Positions 9,625 through 19,129 of a stretch of DNA of 64,000 bases are shown here, in pieces. Position numbers and translations under genes: made by a program. The notes under the pieces are model-generated. The model did not search any database, was not told where the DNA came from, and saw only the letters and a program-made list of their open reading frames with translations. This DNA is from Gemmatimonadota bacterium (GTDB lineage: Bacteria; Gemmatimonadota; Gemmatimonadetes; Longimicrobiales; Gaopeijiaceae). Location: the NCBI GenBank assembly GCA_022340865.1, contig JAJDNC010000103.1:1-64000 (forward strand), in the 5' to 3' direction. Position 1 is the stretch's first letter. Every line of letters starts with the position of its first letter.

Positions 9625-10962
9625 CTACATGCGGATGTCGATGTAAGTGTGCCGCTTGAGGTCCTCGACGATCTTCTCGACCTGCTTGTCCTGCTTGACC
9701 TTCTGTGCGAGCTCCGCCTTCACGTCGTCGAACGTGTACGCGCCCGCCTGCCGGATCTGGTTCACCCGCAGCACGGCGAAGCGCTTCTCGCCCTGGGCGG
9801 TGGTGTACTCGAGGGGACCCAGCACCTGGCCGACGGAGGCCGTCTGGAGCGCCTGGCCGTACGCGGGGGGCAGGACCTGGCTCATCTGGTTGAAGGCGAT
9901 GTCCGCGATGGTGTCCGGAGCCGTGGAGTCGGAGTACGTGTCGTAGAGCTTCTCCATGGACGTTCCCGCCCGTGCCATATTCGCGACGGAGTCGGCCCGG
10001 AGCTGGGCCAGCGCCACGTCCGCCGCAGTCAGCTCCGGTCGGATGAGGATGTGTCGCGCGTCCCGCTCGCCGAGGCGCGCACGCTCCAGCTTCACGATGT
10101 GGTAGCCGATGTCCGACTTCACCAGCCCGCTCACGCCGCCGACGTACAGGCTCCAGGCCGCGTCCTCGAGGGGCTTGATCACCGCTCCCCGCCGGAACCA
10201 GCCGAGCTCCCCGCCCTTGCTCGCGGTCCCGGGGTCCTGCGAGTACCTCTCTGCGAGCGTCGCGAAATCTGCGCCCGCATGGATGCTGTCCAGGATGGCC
10301 TGGGCCTTGGCCTTGGCCGCCGCCCAGGCGGAATCGGAAGGCGTGGGCGTGATGATGACCTGTGAGAAGGAGACCGTCCGGGGACGCTGCTGGAGCGTGC
10401 TCTTCGCACTGTCGAAGGCCGCATGCAGCTCGTCTTCGCTGACCTCCACCGGCGGGGCGTCCTGGAGGCGGAGCTGCATGTACGCACGATAGATCTGCTG
10501 CTGGTGCACCTGGCTCTTCAGGTAGTCGCGGTACTCCGCCAGCGTGAAGCCCTGCTTCAGCAGGGCCTGCTGGAACGCGGGGCCGCCCCCGGCGAACGCC
10601 TGGCTGCGCCGCTGGATCTCGTCGTTGACCGTCTGGTCCACCTGGGCCTCGTCCACCTTGACCAGCGTGTCCTTCTCCGCGGCCTGGAGGACGAGGAGGT
10701 TGTCGACGAGCTGGTTCAGCAGGTTCTTGTTGAACTGGTCGAGGGCGGGGCCCCCGAGGGGAACCGTGCCGCCCTGCAGCTGGATCTGCTGTCTGGCCTC
10801 GTCGAGCTGGGAGCGCAGGATCACCGAATCCCCCACCACCGCGACGATCTTGTCGACGATGGTGGGGTCGTTGTCCTGGGTCTGCGCGACCACGGACACG
10901 GCGCCCAAGGCGATCAAGGCGGCGGCCGTCACCGTGGCGCGACGGATCGTGCGGATCATCAT
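9625..10962 (-). CDS. surA: SurA-like periplasmic peptidyl-prolyl isomerase
   Basis: Periplasmic chaperone/PPIase for outer-membrane proteins, 445 residues. A signal peptide ends near residue 27 (SVVAQ). The SurA N-domain starts VDKIVAVVGDSVILRSQLDE and continues to about 170. A parvulin domain spans about 175-285 (FATLAERYSQDPGTASKGGELGWFRRG on view). A second, less conserved rotamase-like region follows at about 290-400, opening with ARHILIRPE. An ATG at 10960-10962 with AGGAC upstream is used; a second ATG is three bases in. It follows the PPIase lipoprotein by 40 bases and precedes pdxA by nine. Confidence 0.9.
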   Translation of the reverse strand: MMIRTIRRATVTAAALIALGAVSVVAQTQDNDPTIVDKIVAVVGDSVILRSQLDEARQQIQLQGGTVPLGGPALDQFNKNLLNQLVDNLLVLQAAEKDTLVKVDEAQVDQTVNDEIQRRSQAFAGGGPAFQQALLKQGFTLAEYRDYLKSQVHQQQIYRAYMQLRLQDAPPVEVSEDELHAAFDSAKSTLQQRPRTVSFSQVIITPTPSDSAWAAAKAKAQAILDSIHAGADFATLAERYSQDPGTASKGGELGWFRRGAVIKPLEDAAWSLYVGGVSGLVKSDIGYHIVKLERARLGERDARHILIRPELTAADVALAQLRADSVANMARAGTSMEKLYDTYSDSTAPDTIADIAFNQMSQVLPPAYGQALQTASVGQVLGPLEYTTAQGEKRFAVLRVNQIRQAGAYTFDDVKAELAQKVKQDKQVEKIVEDLKRHTYIDIRM

Positions 10963-11002
10963 CGTGAGGTCCTAACCCCTGATGTCATGCGGGTTCCCGT
11001 CG

Positions 11003-12547
11003 TCAGCGGTGCCGTCCACCGGCGGGCTTGGGAGACGGCTCGGCGCCTCCCGTGGCTCCTGCGGCGCCCGTGCTCCCCGCGGTCCCCGTGCTCCCCGCGG
11101 TCCCCGCGGTCCCCGTGGTTCCCGTGGTTCCCCCGGCGCCCGCGCCGCGTCCGCCGGGGCCCGAGGGACCGGCACGCCGCGCGGCGCGGACCTTCCCCAC
11201 CTCCGCGACGACCTGGTTCACACCCGCGTCGAAGATCGAGGGGGACGCCCCGGCCCGGAGCTGGAACGCGATCTGGCCCAGAGGCACCACTTCCTTCGCC
11301 CCTGTGAGGATGTCCTGGAGGGACTGCAGCACCGCCCGGTCCACGGCGGGCGCCAACGCCTCACCCGGCGCCCTGTCCAGCTGCCGCACGCCGATCACTC
11401 CGGCCACACGAAGGAGCTGGCCGCGGAGGCTCTGCACCAGCGAGTCCACGCGTGCCTGGGGAGGCTCCAGGCCGGCCTTCTTCGCCTCGGCCACCAGGAG
11501 ATCCCTCTGCGTCAGGTTGCGGAGGAAGTCGTCGATCTGCTGGTCGGTGGCCTGCTGCACGCTCTGGCTGAACTGTTGCTGGTCGGAGCGACTTTGAAGC
11601 AGGAGCTGAAACTCGCCCACGGTCACGGCGCCACCCTCGTACGACACCAGTGGCCGCCCGGCCGCGCGCCGGGACAGGGTCACCGCGGGGTCCTTCGCGA
11701 TCTCCTTGACCAGGGCCACGGCGTCGTCCGCCACCTCGGGCTGTGCCTTGGCCTCGAGTCCGGCCACGTAGGTGGACTCCGCTTTGGCGTAGCGCTGGTT
11801 CTGCACCCGGATGCGGAACGAATCGCGCATCTCCTCGAACTTCGGCACCGTCTTCGACTCCAGACGGATGATGTGCAGGCCGTACGGAGACTCCACCACG
11901 TCGCTGATCTGCCCCGGCTCCAGGGCCAGCGCCGCCTTCTCGAGGGGAGGAGCGAGATCTCCCCGGCCGAAGCTCCCCAGCTCCCCTCCCTTGGCGGCCG
12001 TTCCCTTGTCCTGACTGTACTCGCGAGCCAGGGTGGCGAAGTCCTCACCTGCCACGGCCCGCTTCCGTACCGACTCGGCCAGCTTCCGTACCGAGTCCCG
12101 CTGCGCCTGCGTCGCCTGGTCGGGAAACGAGAAGAGGATGTGGCTGGCGGTGATGCGGACCCCCGGAGCCTGCTGCTCGTAGAGGGTCTTCAGCTCCGCG
12201 TCGGAGATCGCGGTGTCGACCTGGATCACGGAGTCACGCAGGTCGAAGATCATCTGCTGATCGAGCTGCTGCCTCACCAGCGGTTCGAGATCGATGTCCT
12301 TCAGCGTGGAGTCCTTCGCGACTTCGTCCGCCAGGAGCGTGTAGTCTGTCCAGAAGTTCGCCACCGCCTTCACCACGTCCGCCCGGTCGGGGATGTTCTC
12401 CTGATCCTCGAGGAGCTTCACCGCCTGGTCGACGGTGAACGTGTGGTCTCCCACCCGGGCCACGACGCCGGCGTTGTCCGGGGCGCTCTTGCACGCCGCC
12501 GGCACGATCATGACGACGGCGGCCAGCGCTCTCCACGTGTTGTTCAT
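11003..12547 (-). CDS. PPIase (parvulin/PpiC-type) lipoprotein with collagen-like C-terminal tail
   Basis: 514 residues. Lipoprotein signal with lipobox PAAC gives Cys19. The SurA/PrsA-type N-domain starts VVARVGDHTFTVDQAV. A parvulin domain at about 150-255 reads ITASHILFSFPD and YSQDKGTAAKGGELGSFGRG. A third helical region follows, including a Gln-rich stretch (QQFSQSVQQATDQQ). The last 60 or so residues are low complexity, with ten consecutive Gly-X-X triplets built from Thr, Ala and Ser. By family knowledge it folds or inspects exported proteins while anchored in a membrane. ATG start; 63 bases after mfd. The repeat tail is unusual for the family. Confidence 0.85.
   Translation of the reverse strand: MNNTWRALAAVVMIVPAACKSAPDNAGVVARVGDHTFTVDQAVKLLEDQENIPDRADVVKAVANFWTDYTLLADEVAKDSTLKDIDLEPLVRQQLDQQMIFDLRDSVIQVDTAISDAELKTLYEQQAPGVRITASHILFSFPDQATQAQRDSVRKLAESVRKRAVAGEDFATLAREYSQDKGTAAKGGELGSFGRGDLAPPLEKAALALEPGQISDVVESPYGLHIIRLESKTVPKFEEMRDSFRIRVQNQRYAKAESTYVAGLEAKAQPEVADDAVALVKEIAKDPAVTLSRRAAGRPLVSYEGGAVTVGEFQLLLQSRSDQQQFSQSVQQATDQQIDDFLRNLTQRDLLVAEAKKAGLEPPQARVDSLVQSLRGQLLRVAGVIGVRQLDRAPGEALAPAVDRAVLQSLQDILTGAKEVVPLGQIAFQLRAGASPSIFDAGVNQVVAEVGKVRAARRAGPSGPGGRGAGAGGTTGTTGTAGTAGSTGTAGSTGAAGATGGAEPSPKPAGGRHR
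11044..11135 (-). repeat. 9-bp-period tandem repeat encoding Gly-X-X triplets
   Basis: On the plus strand, units such as CCCCGCGGT, CCCCGTGGT and CCCCGTGCT repeat at a nine-base period. On the coding strand they give GTT GTT GTA GTA GST GTA GST GAA GAT GGA in one-letter residues. The period equals three codons, so copy-number change keeps the frame. The repeat sits at the 3' end of the PPIase lipoprotein gene. Confidence 0.8.
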
Positions 12548-12610
12548 CGAATCGGGTCTCCCAGGGGATCGATCTGCATGCTCATGAAGTCCACCGCTCC
12601 TGCGACGACG

Positions 12611-15600
12611 TCATGACTCGCCGCGCTCCTCGGTGCGCAACGCCGCCAAGGCGATCGTCACGGTCTCCCCGAGGTCCAACGTCCCTACCTGTCGCAGAAT
12701 CAGCGACAGCGGCTCGATTCTCCGCACCTCCAGGGCGACCTGACGGGCGCTCAAAGGACCGTCCAGGTCCGCCACCTTCGGAACCACCCCCGCCCTGAAG
12801 CTCAGGCGCGCGGCGCGGTCCTGCACGAGGATCCGCTCCGCCCCCACGGCTCGCCCCAGGATTCTGAGCGTCGCCGCCTCCAGCAGCCGCTTCGCTTCGG
12901 CAGGGAGGGGCCCGAACCGGTCGGCCATCTCGTGCCCCAGGGCCTCCACCTCTCCCGGAGTCCGCACCCGGGACAGCCGGCGGTAGAGGTGGAGCTTCTG
13001 GCCCGCGTCCTCCACATACCCCTCGGGAAGATACGCTGGTCCGCCCAGAGCCACATCCGGGTCCGGGTACTCGTCCACGTCCTCACCCTTCTGCATGCGC
13101 TCCACGGTGCGCTCCAGCAGCCGGAGATAGGTGTCCAGCCCCACCTGGTGTGCGAAGCCCGACTGGTCGGCACCAAGCAGGTTACCGGCACCGCGAAGCT
13201 CGAGATCCCGGAGGGCCACGGAATACCCGCTGCCGAGCTCGGTGTAGTGCTCCAGGACCTTGAGGCGCCGGTCGGCGTCCTCGGGAAGCTCCTCGGGCAC
13301 GAGAAGGTAGCAGTACGCCCGGCGGTCGGAGCGCCCCACGCGGCCACGAATCTGGTAGAGCTGGGAGAGCCCGAAGCGGTCGGCGCGGTCCACGATGAGC
13401 GTGTTCGCGTTGGGGACGTCGAGACCGTTCTCGATGATGGACGAGCACACCAGAACGTCCACCTCTCCGTCGACGAAGGCACGCATCACCTCGTCGAGCT
13501 CCGCGGGCGGCATCTGGCCGTGGGCCACCGCCACCTTCGCGTCGGGCACCAGCGCACGCACCTCCTCGGCCACGGTGTAGATGGTCTCCACCCGGTTGTG
13601 CAGGAAGAACGCCTGCCCCCCGCGATCCAGCTCGCGGTGCAGCGCCTCCAGGAGGATCTGATCCGTCCACGGGAGCACGTGGGTGAAGATGGGCATTCGG
13701 TCCCGCGGAGGCGTGCGGATGAGGGACAGGTCCCGGATGCCCGAGAGCGACAGGTAGAGGGTGCGTGGAATGGGCGTCGCCGTGAGCGTGAGCACGTCGA
13801 CGCTGGTGCGCATGCGCTTGAGGCGCTCCTTGTGCTTCACGCCGAAGCGTTGCTCCTCGTCGACCACGAGGAGTCCGAGGTCGTGGAACGCAACGTCGGA
13901 GGAGAGGAGGCGGTGCGTGCCGATGACGATGTCCACACCTCCGGAGGCCACCCGGCCGAGCAGCGCCCGGGTCTCGGATGCGGAGCGGAAGCGGCTCAGG
14001 GCGGCCACGGTCACCGGATAGTCCGCGAGCCGCTCGCTGAAGGTGTGGCGGTGCTGTTCCACGAGGATGGTGGTGGGGGCCAACACCGCGACCTGCTTCC
14101 CGTCCTGCACGGCCTTGAAGGCGGCGCGGATGGCGACCTCGGTCTTGCCGTAGCCCACGTCGCCGCACACGAGGCGATCCATGGGCCTGGGGGCCTCCAT
14201 GTCCCGCTTGACGTCCTCGGAGGCCGCGCGCTGGTCGGGGGTGTCGTCGTAGAGGAACGAGGATTCCATCTCCTTTTGCCACCTGGAGTCCGGGCCGAAC
14301 CCGTGGCCCTGCGCCCGGGCGCGCCGTGCGTACAGGTGCAGGAGCTCCGCGGTCATCTCCTCGATGGCCTTCTCCGTCTTCCTGCGGAGCGTCTTCCACC
14401 GCTTGCCGCCGATGCGGTGCACCTGCGGCGGGGTCGCGTCGTCGGACTCGCCCACCCAGCGTTCCACCAGGTCGAGTCGATAGACCGGGAGGCGGAGGAT
14501 CTCCGCGCCGGCGTATTCGATGGCGAGCGCCTCGATCTCCTCGCCGGCCACCTCGATGCGCTCCAGGCCCACGAAGCGACCCACACCGTGGTCCATATGC
14601 ACCACGTAGTCGCCAGGAGCGAGCTGCGCGAGGCTCTCCAGGGCCACCGCACCCCGGAAGCGGCGGGTACGTCGCAGGCGTCGCGAGCGGCGGAAGATCT
14701 CGTGGTCGTTCAGCACCCGGAGAGGGGGCGTGGCGGTGGGGAGCTCGAAGCCCGCCGCGAGGGCTCCGATGGCCAGACGCGTGCCCGCCGGGATGCGCTC
14801 CGCGCCCCCCAGGATCTCCTCGAGGCGCTGCAGCTGGCCGTCGTTGTCGCACAGGAGGAGCGTCTCCCGACCCCGGGCGGCGCCCTCGCGGAGGTACGCG
14901 TCCAGTCTCCCCATGTCCCGGTCGATGGCGGGTGGATCCGCGGTGGCGAGGTCGAGGCCGCCCTGGGGGACCTCGGCCGTGAGCTCCACAAGGGGGAGCC
15001 GCCGGAGGTGGCCCTCGAGCTCGTCCGGGGACAGGAAGAGAGATGAAGGCGGTGGCGGCGCGGCGCCGGAGTCCACCAGGTCGATGTACAGCGCCTCGAC
15101 GCGCTCCCAGGTGCGGCCTGCGTCGGCACCGGCATTCGCGCCGCCCACGACCGTCACCACGGCATCGCCGGGAAGGAGCTCCAGGAGCGACCGTGACACC
15201 GTCTCGGTGTCGTCCGCGCCACGGCGAAAGTCCACGGGAAGGACGTGGGTCTCCGTCAGCTCGCGCGTGGAGCGCTGGTCGAGGACGTCGAAGGCACGGA
15301 TGGAAGCCACCTCGTCGCCCCAGAGCTCGATGCGCACGGGATCGCCGGCCCCCACGCTGAACACGTCCACCAGCCCGCCGCGCACGGCGAACTGACCCAC
15401 CTCCTCGACGAGGGGCACGCGCTCGAAGCCCCTCTCCTCGAGAGCCGCCGCGAGGGACGGCAACGAGGTGGTGTCTCCCACGCGCACGCTGAGACGGAGG
15501 AGGGCTAGGTGGCCGGGGATGGGAGCGCGCTCCTGGAGCGCGCGGGGCGTCGTGACCAGGATGTGGGCGCGCCCGGAGAAGAGCGCCTCCACGGCCTCGA

Positions 15601-15925
15601 CCCTCAGTCCGCCGATCTCCAGGTGAGGCTCGGCCTCCTCGTAGGGGAGGGCCTCCTTCTGCGGGTAGAGACGGGCGGGCCCGGAGTCGCCGAAGAACGT
15701 GTCCAGGTCCGCCTCCAGGGCGGCCGCCTCCGCGGGTGCCGGGACGAGGGCTACGAAGACGCGCCCGGGGTGCGCGCGCTCGAGGGCGGCCAGAACCGCC
15801 GATGCCGCCGAGCCGCGGACGCCTCCCAGGACGGCGCGGCCACCCGGTCCGGGCAGTCGGGCCGAGAGGTCCCGGAACGCCCCGCACGTGGCGACGGCGG
15901 AGACGATGGGATCAGACGGCGCCAC
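12611..15925 (-). CDS. mfd: transcription-repair coupling factor
   Basis: Double-stranded DNA translocase that removes RNA polymerase stalled at lesions and recruits UvrA. The 1104 residues are slightly short of the E. coli protein. N-terminal UvrB-like homology region covers about 1-350. The CarD-like RNA polymerase interaction domain is near 440-500 (PGDYVVHMDHGVGRFVGLE). The RecG-like motor has Walker A GDVGYGKTE near 588, the DEEQ box with RFGVKHKERLK near 686, and a helicase C-lobe with QIRGRVGRSDRRAYCYLL. The TRCF C-terminal domain starts near 970. GTG start with AAGGTG just upstream. First gene of the long minus-strand run. Confidence 0.97.
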   Translation of the reverse strand: MAPSDPIVSAVATCGAFRDLSARLPGPGGRAVLGGVRGSAASAVLAALERAHPGRVFVALVPAPAEAAALEADLDTFFGDSGPARLYPQKEALPYEEAEPHLEIGGLRVEAVEALFSGRAHILVTTPRALQERAPIPGHLALLRLSVRVGDTTSLPSLAAALEERGFERVPLVEEVGQFAVRGGLVDVFSVGAGDPVRIELWGDEVASIRAFDVLDQRSTRELTETHVLPVDFRRGADDTETVSRSLLELLPGDAVVTVVGGANAGADAGRTWERVEALYIDLVDSGAAPPPPSSLFLSPDELEGHLRRLPLVELTAEVPQGGLDLATADPPAIDRDMGRLDAYLREGAARGRETLLLCDNDGQLQRLEEILGGAERIPAGTRLAIGALAAGFELPTATPPLRVLNDHEIFRRSRRLRRTRRFRGAVALESLAQLAPGDYVVHMDHGVGRFVGLERIEVAGEEIEALAIEYAGAEILRLPVYRLDLVERWVGESDDATPPQVHRIGGKRWKTLRRKTEKAIEEMTAELLHLYARRARAQGHGFGPDSRWQKEMESSFLYDDTPDQRAASEDVKRDMEAPRPMDRLVCGDVGYGKTEVAIRAAFKAVQDGKQVAVLAPTTILVEQHRHTFSERLADYPVTVAALSRFRSASETRALLGRVASGGVDIVIGTHRLLSSDVAFHDLGLLVVDEEQRFGVKHKERLKRMRTSVDVLTLTATPIPRTLYLSLSGIRDLSLIRTPPRDRMPIFTHVLPWTDQILLEALHRELDRGGQAFFLHNRVETIYTVAEEVRALVPDAKVAVAHGQMPPAELDEVMRAFVDGEVDVLVCSSIIENGLDVPNANTLIVDRADRFGLSQLYQIRGRVGRSDRRAYCYLLVPEELPEDADRRLKVLEHYTELGSGYSVALRDLELRGAGNLLGADQSGFAHQVGLDTYLRLLERTVERMQKGEDVDEYPDPDVALGGPAYLPEGYVEDAGQKLHLYRRLSRVRTPGEVEALGHEMADRFGPLPAEAKRLLEAATLRILGRAVGAERILVQDRAARLSFRAGVVPKVADLDGPLSARQVALEVRRIEPLSLILRQVGTLDLGETVTIALAALRTEERGES

Positions 15926-16297
15926 GACGCACCTTGTCAGTGTTGCCCAAGGGGTGCTGCCGCCCCCTCGGGAGGCCTTCCGCGGCCGGCCGGGCGACGA
16001 GACCGATGCCGCCGGGCCGGAGGGGGGCGGCGGGATCGAGGAGGTCCGTTGGGGAGGTCGGGGGAAGAGTGCGGGATTCCTGGGTCATGGGAGGCCCGGA
16101 ACCTATCCGGGGAAGGCCACGTACTCAACGGCCCGGGCTGGCGAGCGGGGAGCGGTGGGGTGTGTCCTTCACCGCCAAATCGTGTGTCCTCGGAGGGGGA
16201 CGGCCCCGGCCCGGCGTGCCCGCCACACCTCCGGTTCGGGGGTGGCACGGGTCCTGCGACGCCTCCGGGACGTGCGAACGTATCGCAGGGAGACACC
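15926..16297. other. 372-base divergent intergenic region
   Basis: Separates mfd (minus) from the DUF4384-type gene (plus), so promoters for both should lie here. Nothing matching a sigma70 consensus well is visible. An AGGGAG ribosome-binding site lies at the right end and AAGGTG (minus strand) at the left end. Open frames running through it have no protein-like composition. Confidence 0.5.
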
Positions 16298-17728
16298 ATG
16301 CGCTCGGCAATCCTGCAAATCGGACTGATGGTCTTGGCCGCCGGCGCCGTGCCCGCAGTTGCCCAGGAACCGCAGGACGCTGCGCCGGACACGGCCATGG
16401 AGGCCCGTATCTGGTTGGATCGGGGTGAGGATCCGGTCCTCCAACGGGGTGATCGCGTGCGCATCTACTACTGGGTGAACACCGACTCGTACGTGGCGCT
16501 CTTCCACATCGACACGGACGGGTCCGTGACGCTCCTGTATCCGCGCAGCCCCGGGGAGGACGACTTCGCACGGGCCGGCAGGGACTATCGGCTCCTGTTC
16601 CCGTCGTCCTCCTTCTGGTACGTCGACGAGTATCCGGGCAAGGGCTACTTCTTCATCGTGGCTTCCTCCGAGCCCCTGGACTTCGACGCCTACGGGTACT
16701 CCTCGTACGATCATGCGTGGGACCTCAGTCAGGTCGGGCAGAGCGTCTACACCGACCCGTACGTAGCGATGGACGACCACGTGTCCCATCTGATCCCCGA
16801 CTGGCAGAGCGTTCCCTACGCCCTGGACTTCGCCACGTACGACGTGGGCCAGGCCCACGAGTACCCGCGGTTCATGTGCTACCAGTGCCATGGGTACCGG
16901 AGCTACAGCGCCTGGGACCCGTACGCCTACGGGTGCTCGGCGGTCCGCGTGGTGATCTGGAACGACCCCTACTACTCGCCGAGCTACCGGTACCAGGGCA
17001 CCCGTGTCGTTCTGGCGCGGTCCCGGTTCGGGGTGCCGCGGTACCAGTTCAAGAAGAGGGTTTCCGGGGAGTCGTGGGTCCCCATGATCCGGACGCGGCA
17101 GCCGCCTCCACGTGGGGTGCACTACCTGGAGCCGGGGAGGGCAGGCCCGCCGTCGAGTGCGGCGCCGGAGCGCTATGCGGTGCCCAGGGCGGGACCGGCT
17201 CGCGCCGTGCCCAGGAACACGACGCCACCGGCCCAGCAACGGCGGGTGTTCGTGCCCAGAACGGAGCGTGCGGCGCCGGCCGCGCCGGCTGGCCGACGGA
17301 CGCGTCCCACGACCGTAGTGCCGGCGAAGCCGGCGAATCCGGGGCAGGAGCGCCCCACGCTCCTGCGGAGGCCCACGAGCGGCGTGGCGCCGGAGTCTCC
17401 CTCTCGGCGTGGTGGCGGCACGGGCGCCAATGTCGGCCCCTCCCGGGGCCGTGAGGTCGTGCCCCCGTCGCGCCCCACCGTGACGACGCGGCCGGCGCCG
17501 CCACGTCCCACGGTGACGCCTCGACCCGCGCCGTCACGCGCACCGTCGCGACCCGTGGCGAAGCCCCGCCCGAAGACCGGCGGCGGCGGAGGTCGTCCGG
17601 TCGCCCGGCCGTCCAGGACGGGGGGTGGTGGCGGGCGCCCGAGAGCGCGCCCGGTGCGGCGGGGTGGTGGAGGTGGTGGAGGCTCGGCTAGGGCGCCGGT
17701 ACGCCGTCGCGGGGGTGGTGGGGTGTGA
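16298..17728 (+). CDS. secreted DUF4384-type protein with Arg/Pro/Gly-rich tail
   Basis: 476 residues; signal peptide to about residue 23 (PAVAQ). Residues 30-135 resemble DUF4384: ARIWLDRGEDPVLQRGDRVR, then FHIDTDGSVTLLYPRSP. The middle is rich in Tyr, Trp and Asp and has a CYQCH sequence at 194-198. From about residue 270 the protein is low complexity, ending in (R)PTVTxRPAP and GGGGGRP repeats, strongly basic. The longer open frame upstream (to 15509) is not protein-like; the ATG at 16298 has AGGGAG 7 bases upstream. An envelope-associated role is inference; the function of DUF4384 is unknown. The Gly/Arg tail could bind polyanions such as nucleic acid or polysaccharide. Confidence 0.8.
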   Translation: MRSAILQIGLMVLAAGAVPAVAQEPQDAAPDTAMEARIWLDRGEDPVLQRGDRVRIYYWVNTDSYVALFHIDTDGSVTLLYPRSPGEDDFARAGRDYRLLFPSSSFWYVDEYPGKGYFFIVASSEPLDFDAYGYSSYDHAWDLSQVGQSVYTDPYVAMDDHVSHLIPDWQSVPYALDFATYDVGQAHEYPRFMCYQCHGYRSYSAWDPYAYGCSAVRVVIWNDPYYSPSYRYQGTRVVLARSRFGVPRYQFKKRVSGESWVPMIRTRQPPPRGVHYLEPGRAGPPSSAAPERYAVPRAGPARAVPRNTTPPAQQRRVFVPRTERAAPAAPAGRRTRPTTVVPAKPANPGQERPTLLRRPTSGVAPESPSRRGGGTGANVGPSRGREVVPPSRPTVTTRPAPPRPTVTPRPAPSRAPSRPVAKPRPKTGGGGGRPVARPSRTGGGGGRPRARPVRRGGGGGGGSARAPVRRRGGGGV

Positions 17729-17767
17729 GGGGTGGAGCGACGGAGTGCCGGCCCCGGCCATGAAGGG

Positions 17768-17804
17768 CGAGGGCCCGGCCCCCGTGACGGGGACCGGGCC
17801 CTCG
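17768..17804. terminator. strong bidirectional hairpin between convergent genes
   Basis: An 11-base arm CGAGGGCCCGG pairs with CCGGGCCCTCG, and the stem continues inward with CCCC/GGGG around a GTGA-type loop. It lies 40 bases after the DUF4384-type gene and 23 bases after the end of the minus-strand barrel-like gene. There is no T-run on either side. Confidence 0.6.
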
Positions 17805-17826
17805 GTCCGATCTCGGCGGTGCCGCC

Positions 17827-19119
17827 TCAGTAGCCGCCCCAGGAGAGGGTCAGCTGGACGAGGGTCGCCTGACCGACCTGGCCGCCCTGGAAGGCCGCCG
17901 CCGCCGACAGGTCCACGGGCCCCAGGATGAGGGACAGGCCGCCCCCGGCCTGGTAGCCGCGGGTGATGACGGCGAGGCCGGCCCGCACGTGGACGAACCC
18001 GAAGCCCCGGTACTCCGCGCCGGCTCCGACGTGCGTCTTGGGATCGATGCTCATGCCGTCCCCGAAGCGGGTGCGGGCATCCGCGGAGACCGTGAGGTCC
18101 GGCCAGACATCGTACGCCGCGCCCACCGACACCGTGGGCTTGAACGTCATGCCGTCCACGGCCGACCTGAGCTCCGACGGCGCCGACCCGTAGGCCTGCT
18201 TGTCGAAGCTCGTGGAGTCGGTCCCCTGCTGGAGCTCGACGGTGCCGGCGCGGTACACGAGGCGGTCCGTGTTCCAGGAAAAGGTGTTGAAGAGGTTCAT
18301 CACGGCCGCCCCGAAGGCCGTCCGGCCGCGCTTCATCTGGAAGCCCACATCCAGGCCCACCCCTGACCCGTTATTGATCTTGAAGCTGTCCGGGTCGACG
18401 GAGACCACCGGCAAGCTCACACGCACCGCGACGGGGTCGCTCTGGACGCTGCCGCCCTGGTCCCGGACCACGGCGAGGGCCTGGCCCATGGAGTACTTGA
18501 GGGTAGCGCCCAGCGCCATGGTGCCCGTCTGCGCGTGGAGCGGGATTCCGACGCTCACCCCCGCCGTGGTGACGGCGAAGCCGTCGCCCGAGGATCCACC
18601 CAGCGCGAGGTCGACGGGGGTGCCGGTGCGCCCGGCGTTTCCGTAGAGGGCCAGCTCCACGATGCTCGGCTCCATGTCCACGTCCGCCGACGCGATGGTG
18701 GAGAGCTGGAACCCGATCCTTCCCACGTTCAGGGAGACGGCGGAGAGACCGACGGCAGCCGTCCCGGACTGTCCTCCGGACTGGGTCACCCGGGACAGCC
18801 AATCCGCCTTGGTGGCATCGGAGAGGAGCTTGCCGCCGGCATTACCGAGGTCCGTCAAGCTTATGGGGTCGAGTCCCGAAAGTGCCTGGATGGGGGCGAG
18901 GGCCAGGGAGAATCCCGGCCCGGGCATGCCCAGGCCGGCGGGGTTGGCCCCGATGGCCCCGAAGCCCCGGACGGTGGCGGTGTTGTTCCCGCCGGTGCCC
19001 AGGGTCGCCGCACTGACGCTGGGAAGTTGCGCGGCCACGGGAGCCGCGAGGAAGAGTCCTCCGAGGACGGCGAGGGCCACCGCGCCGACGGAGACACGCA
19101 CTCTGTTCGTCGTCTTCAT
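17827..19119 (-). CDS. predicted outer-membrane beta-barrel protein, function unknown
   Basis: 430 residues. A signal peptide ends near residue 31 (APVAAQ). The rest alternates polar and hydrophobic residues in short beta-like strands rich in Gly, Ser and Val, and ends LSWGGY with an aromatic C-terminus as in outer-membrane barrels. An early GAIGANPAGLGMPGPGFSLAL stretch resembles the PorV/TraF/UPF0164 group of barrel proteins, a weak similarity by eye. The ATG is 10 bases after the lipoprotein gene 19130-20161, so the two are almost certainly one transcript and may form an outer-membrane pair. No enzymatic motif is visible. Confidence 0.75.
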   Translation of the reverse strand: MKTTNRVRVSVGAVALAVLGGLFLAAPVAAQLPSVSAATLGTGGNNTATVRGFGAIGANPAGLGMPGPGFSLALAPIQALSGLDPISLTDLGNAGGKLLSDATKADWLSRVTQSGGQSGTAAVGLSAVSLNVGRIGFQLSTIASADVDMEPSIVELALYGNAGRTGTPVDLALGGSSGDGFAVTTAGVSVGIPLHAQTGTMALGATLKYSMGQALAVVRDQGGSVQSDPVAVRVSLPVVSVDPDSFKINNGSGVGLDVGFQMKRGRTAFGAAVMNLFNTFSWNTDRLVYRAGTVELQQGTDSTSFDKQAYGSAPSELRSAVDGMTFKPTVSVGAAYDVWPDLTVSADARTRFGDGMSIDPKTHVGAGAEYRGFGFVHVRAGLAVITRGYQAGGGLSLILGPVDLSAAAAFQGGQVGQATLVQLTLSWGGY

Positions 19120-19129
19120 GGTTGGCCTC

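Noticed and set aside
12932-15046. 704-codon plus-strand open frame inside mfd
   Set aside because: Shadow of mfd; mfd motifs cover the entire region on the minus strand.
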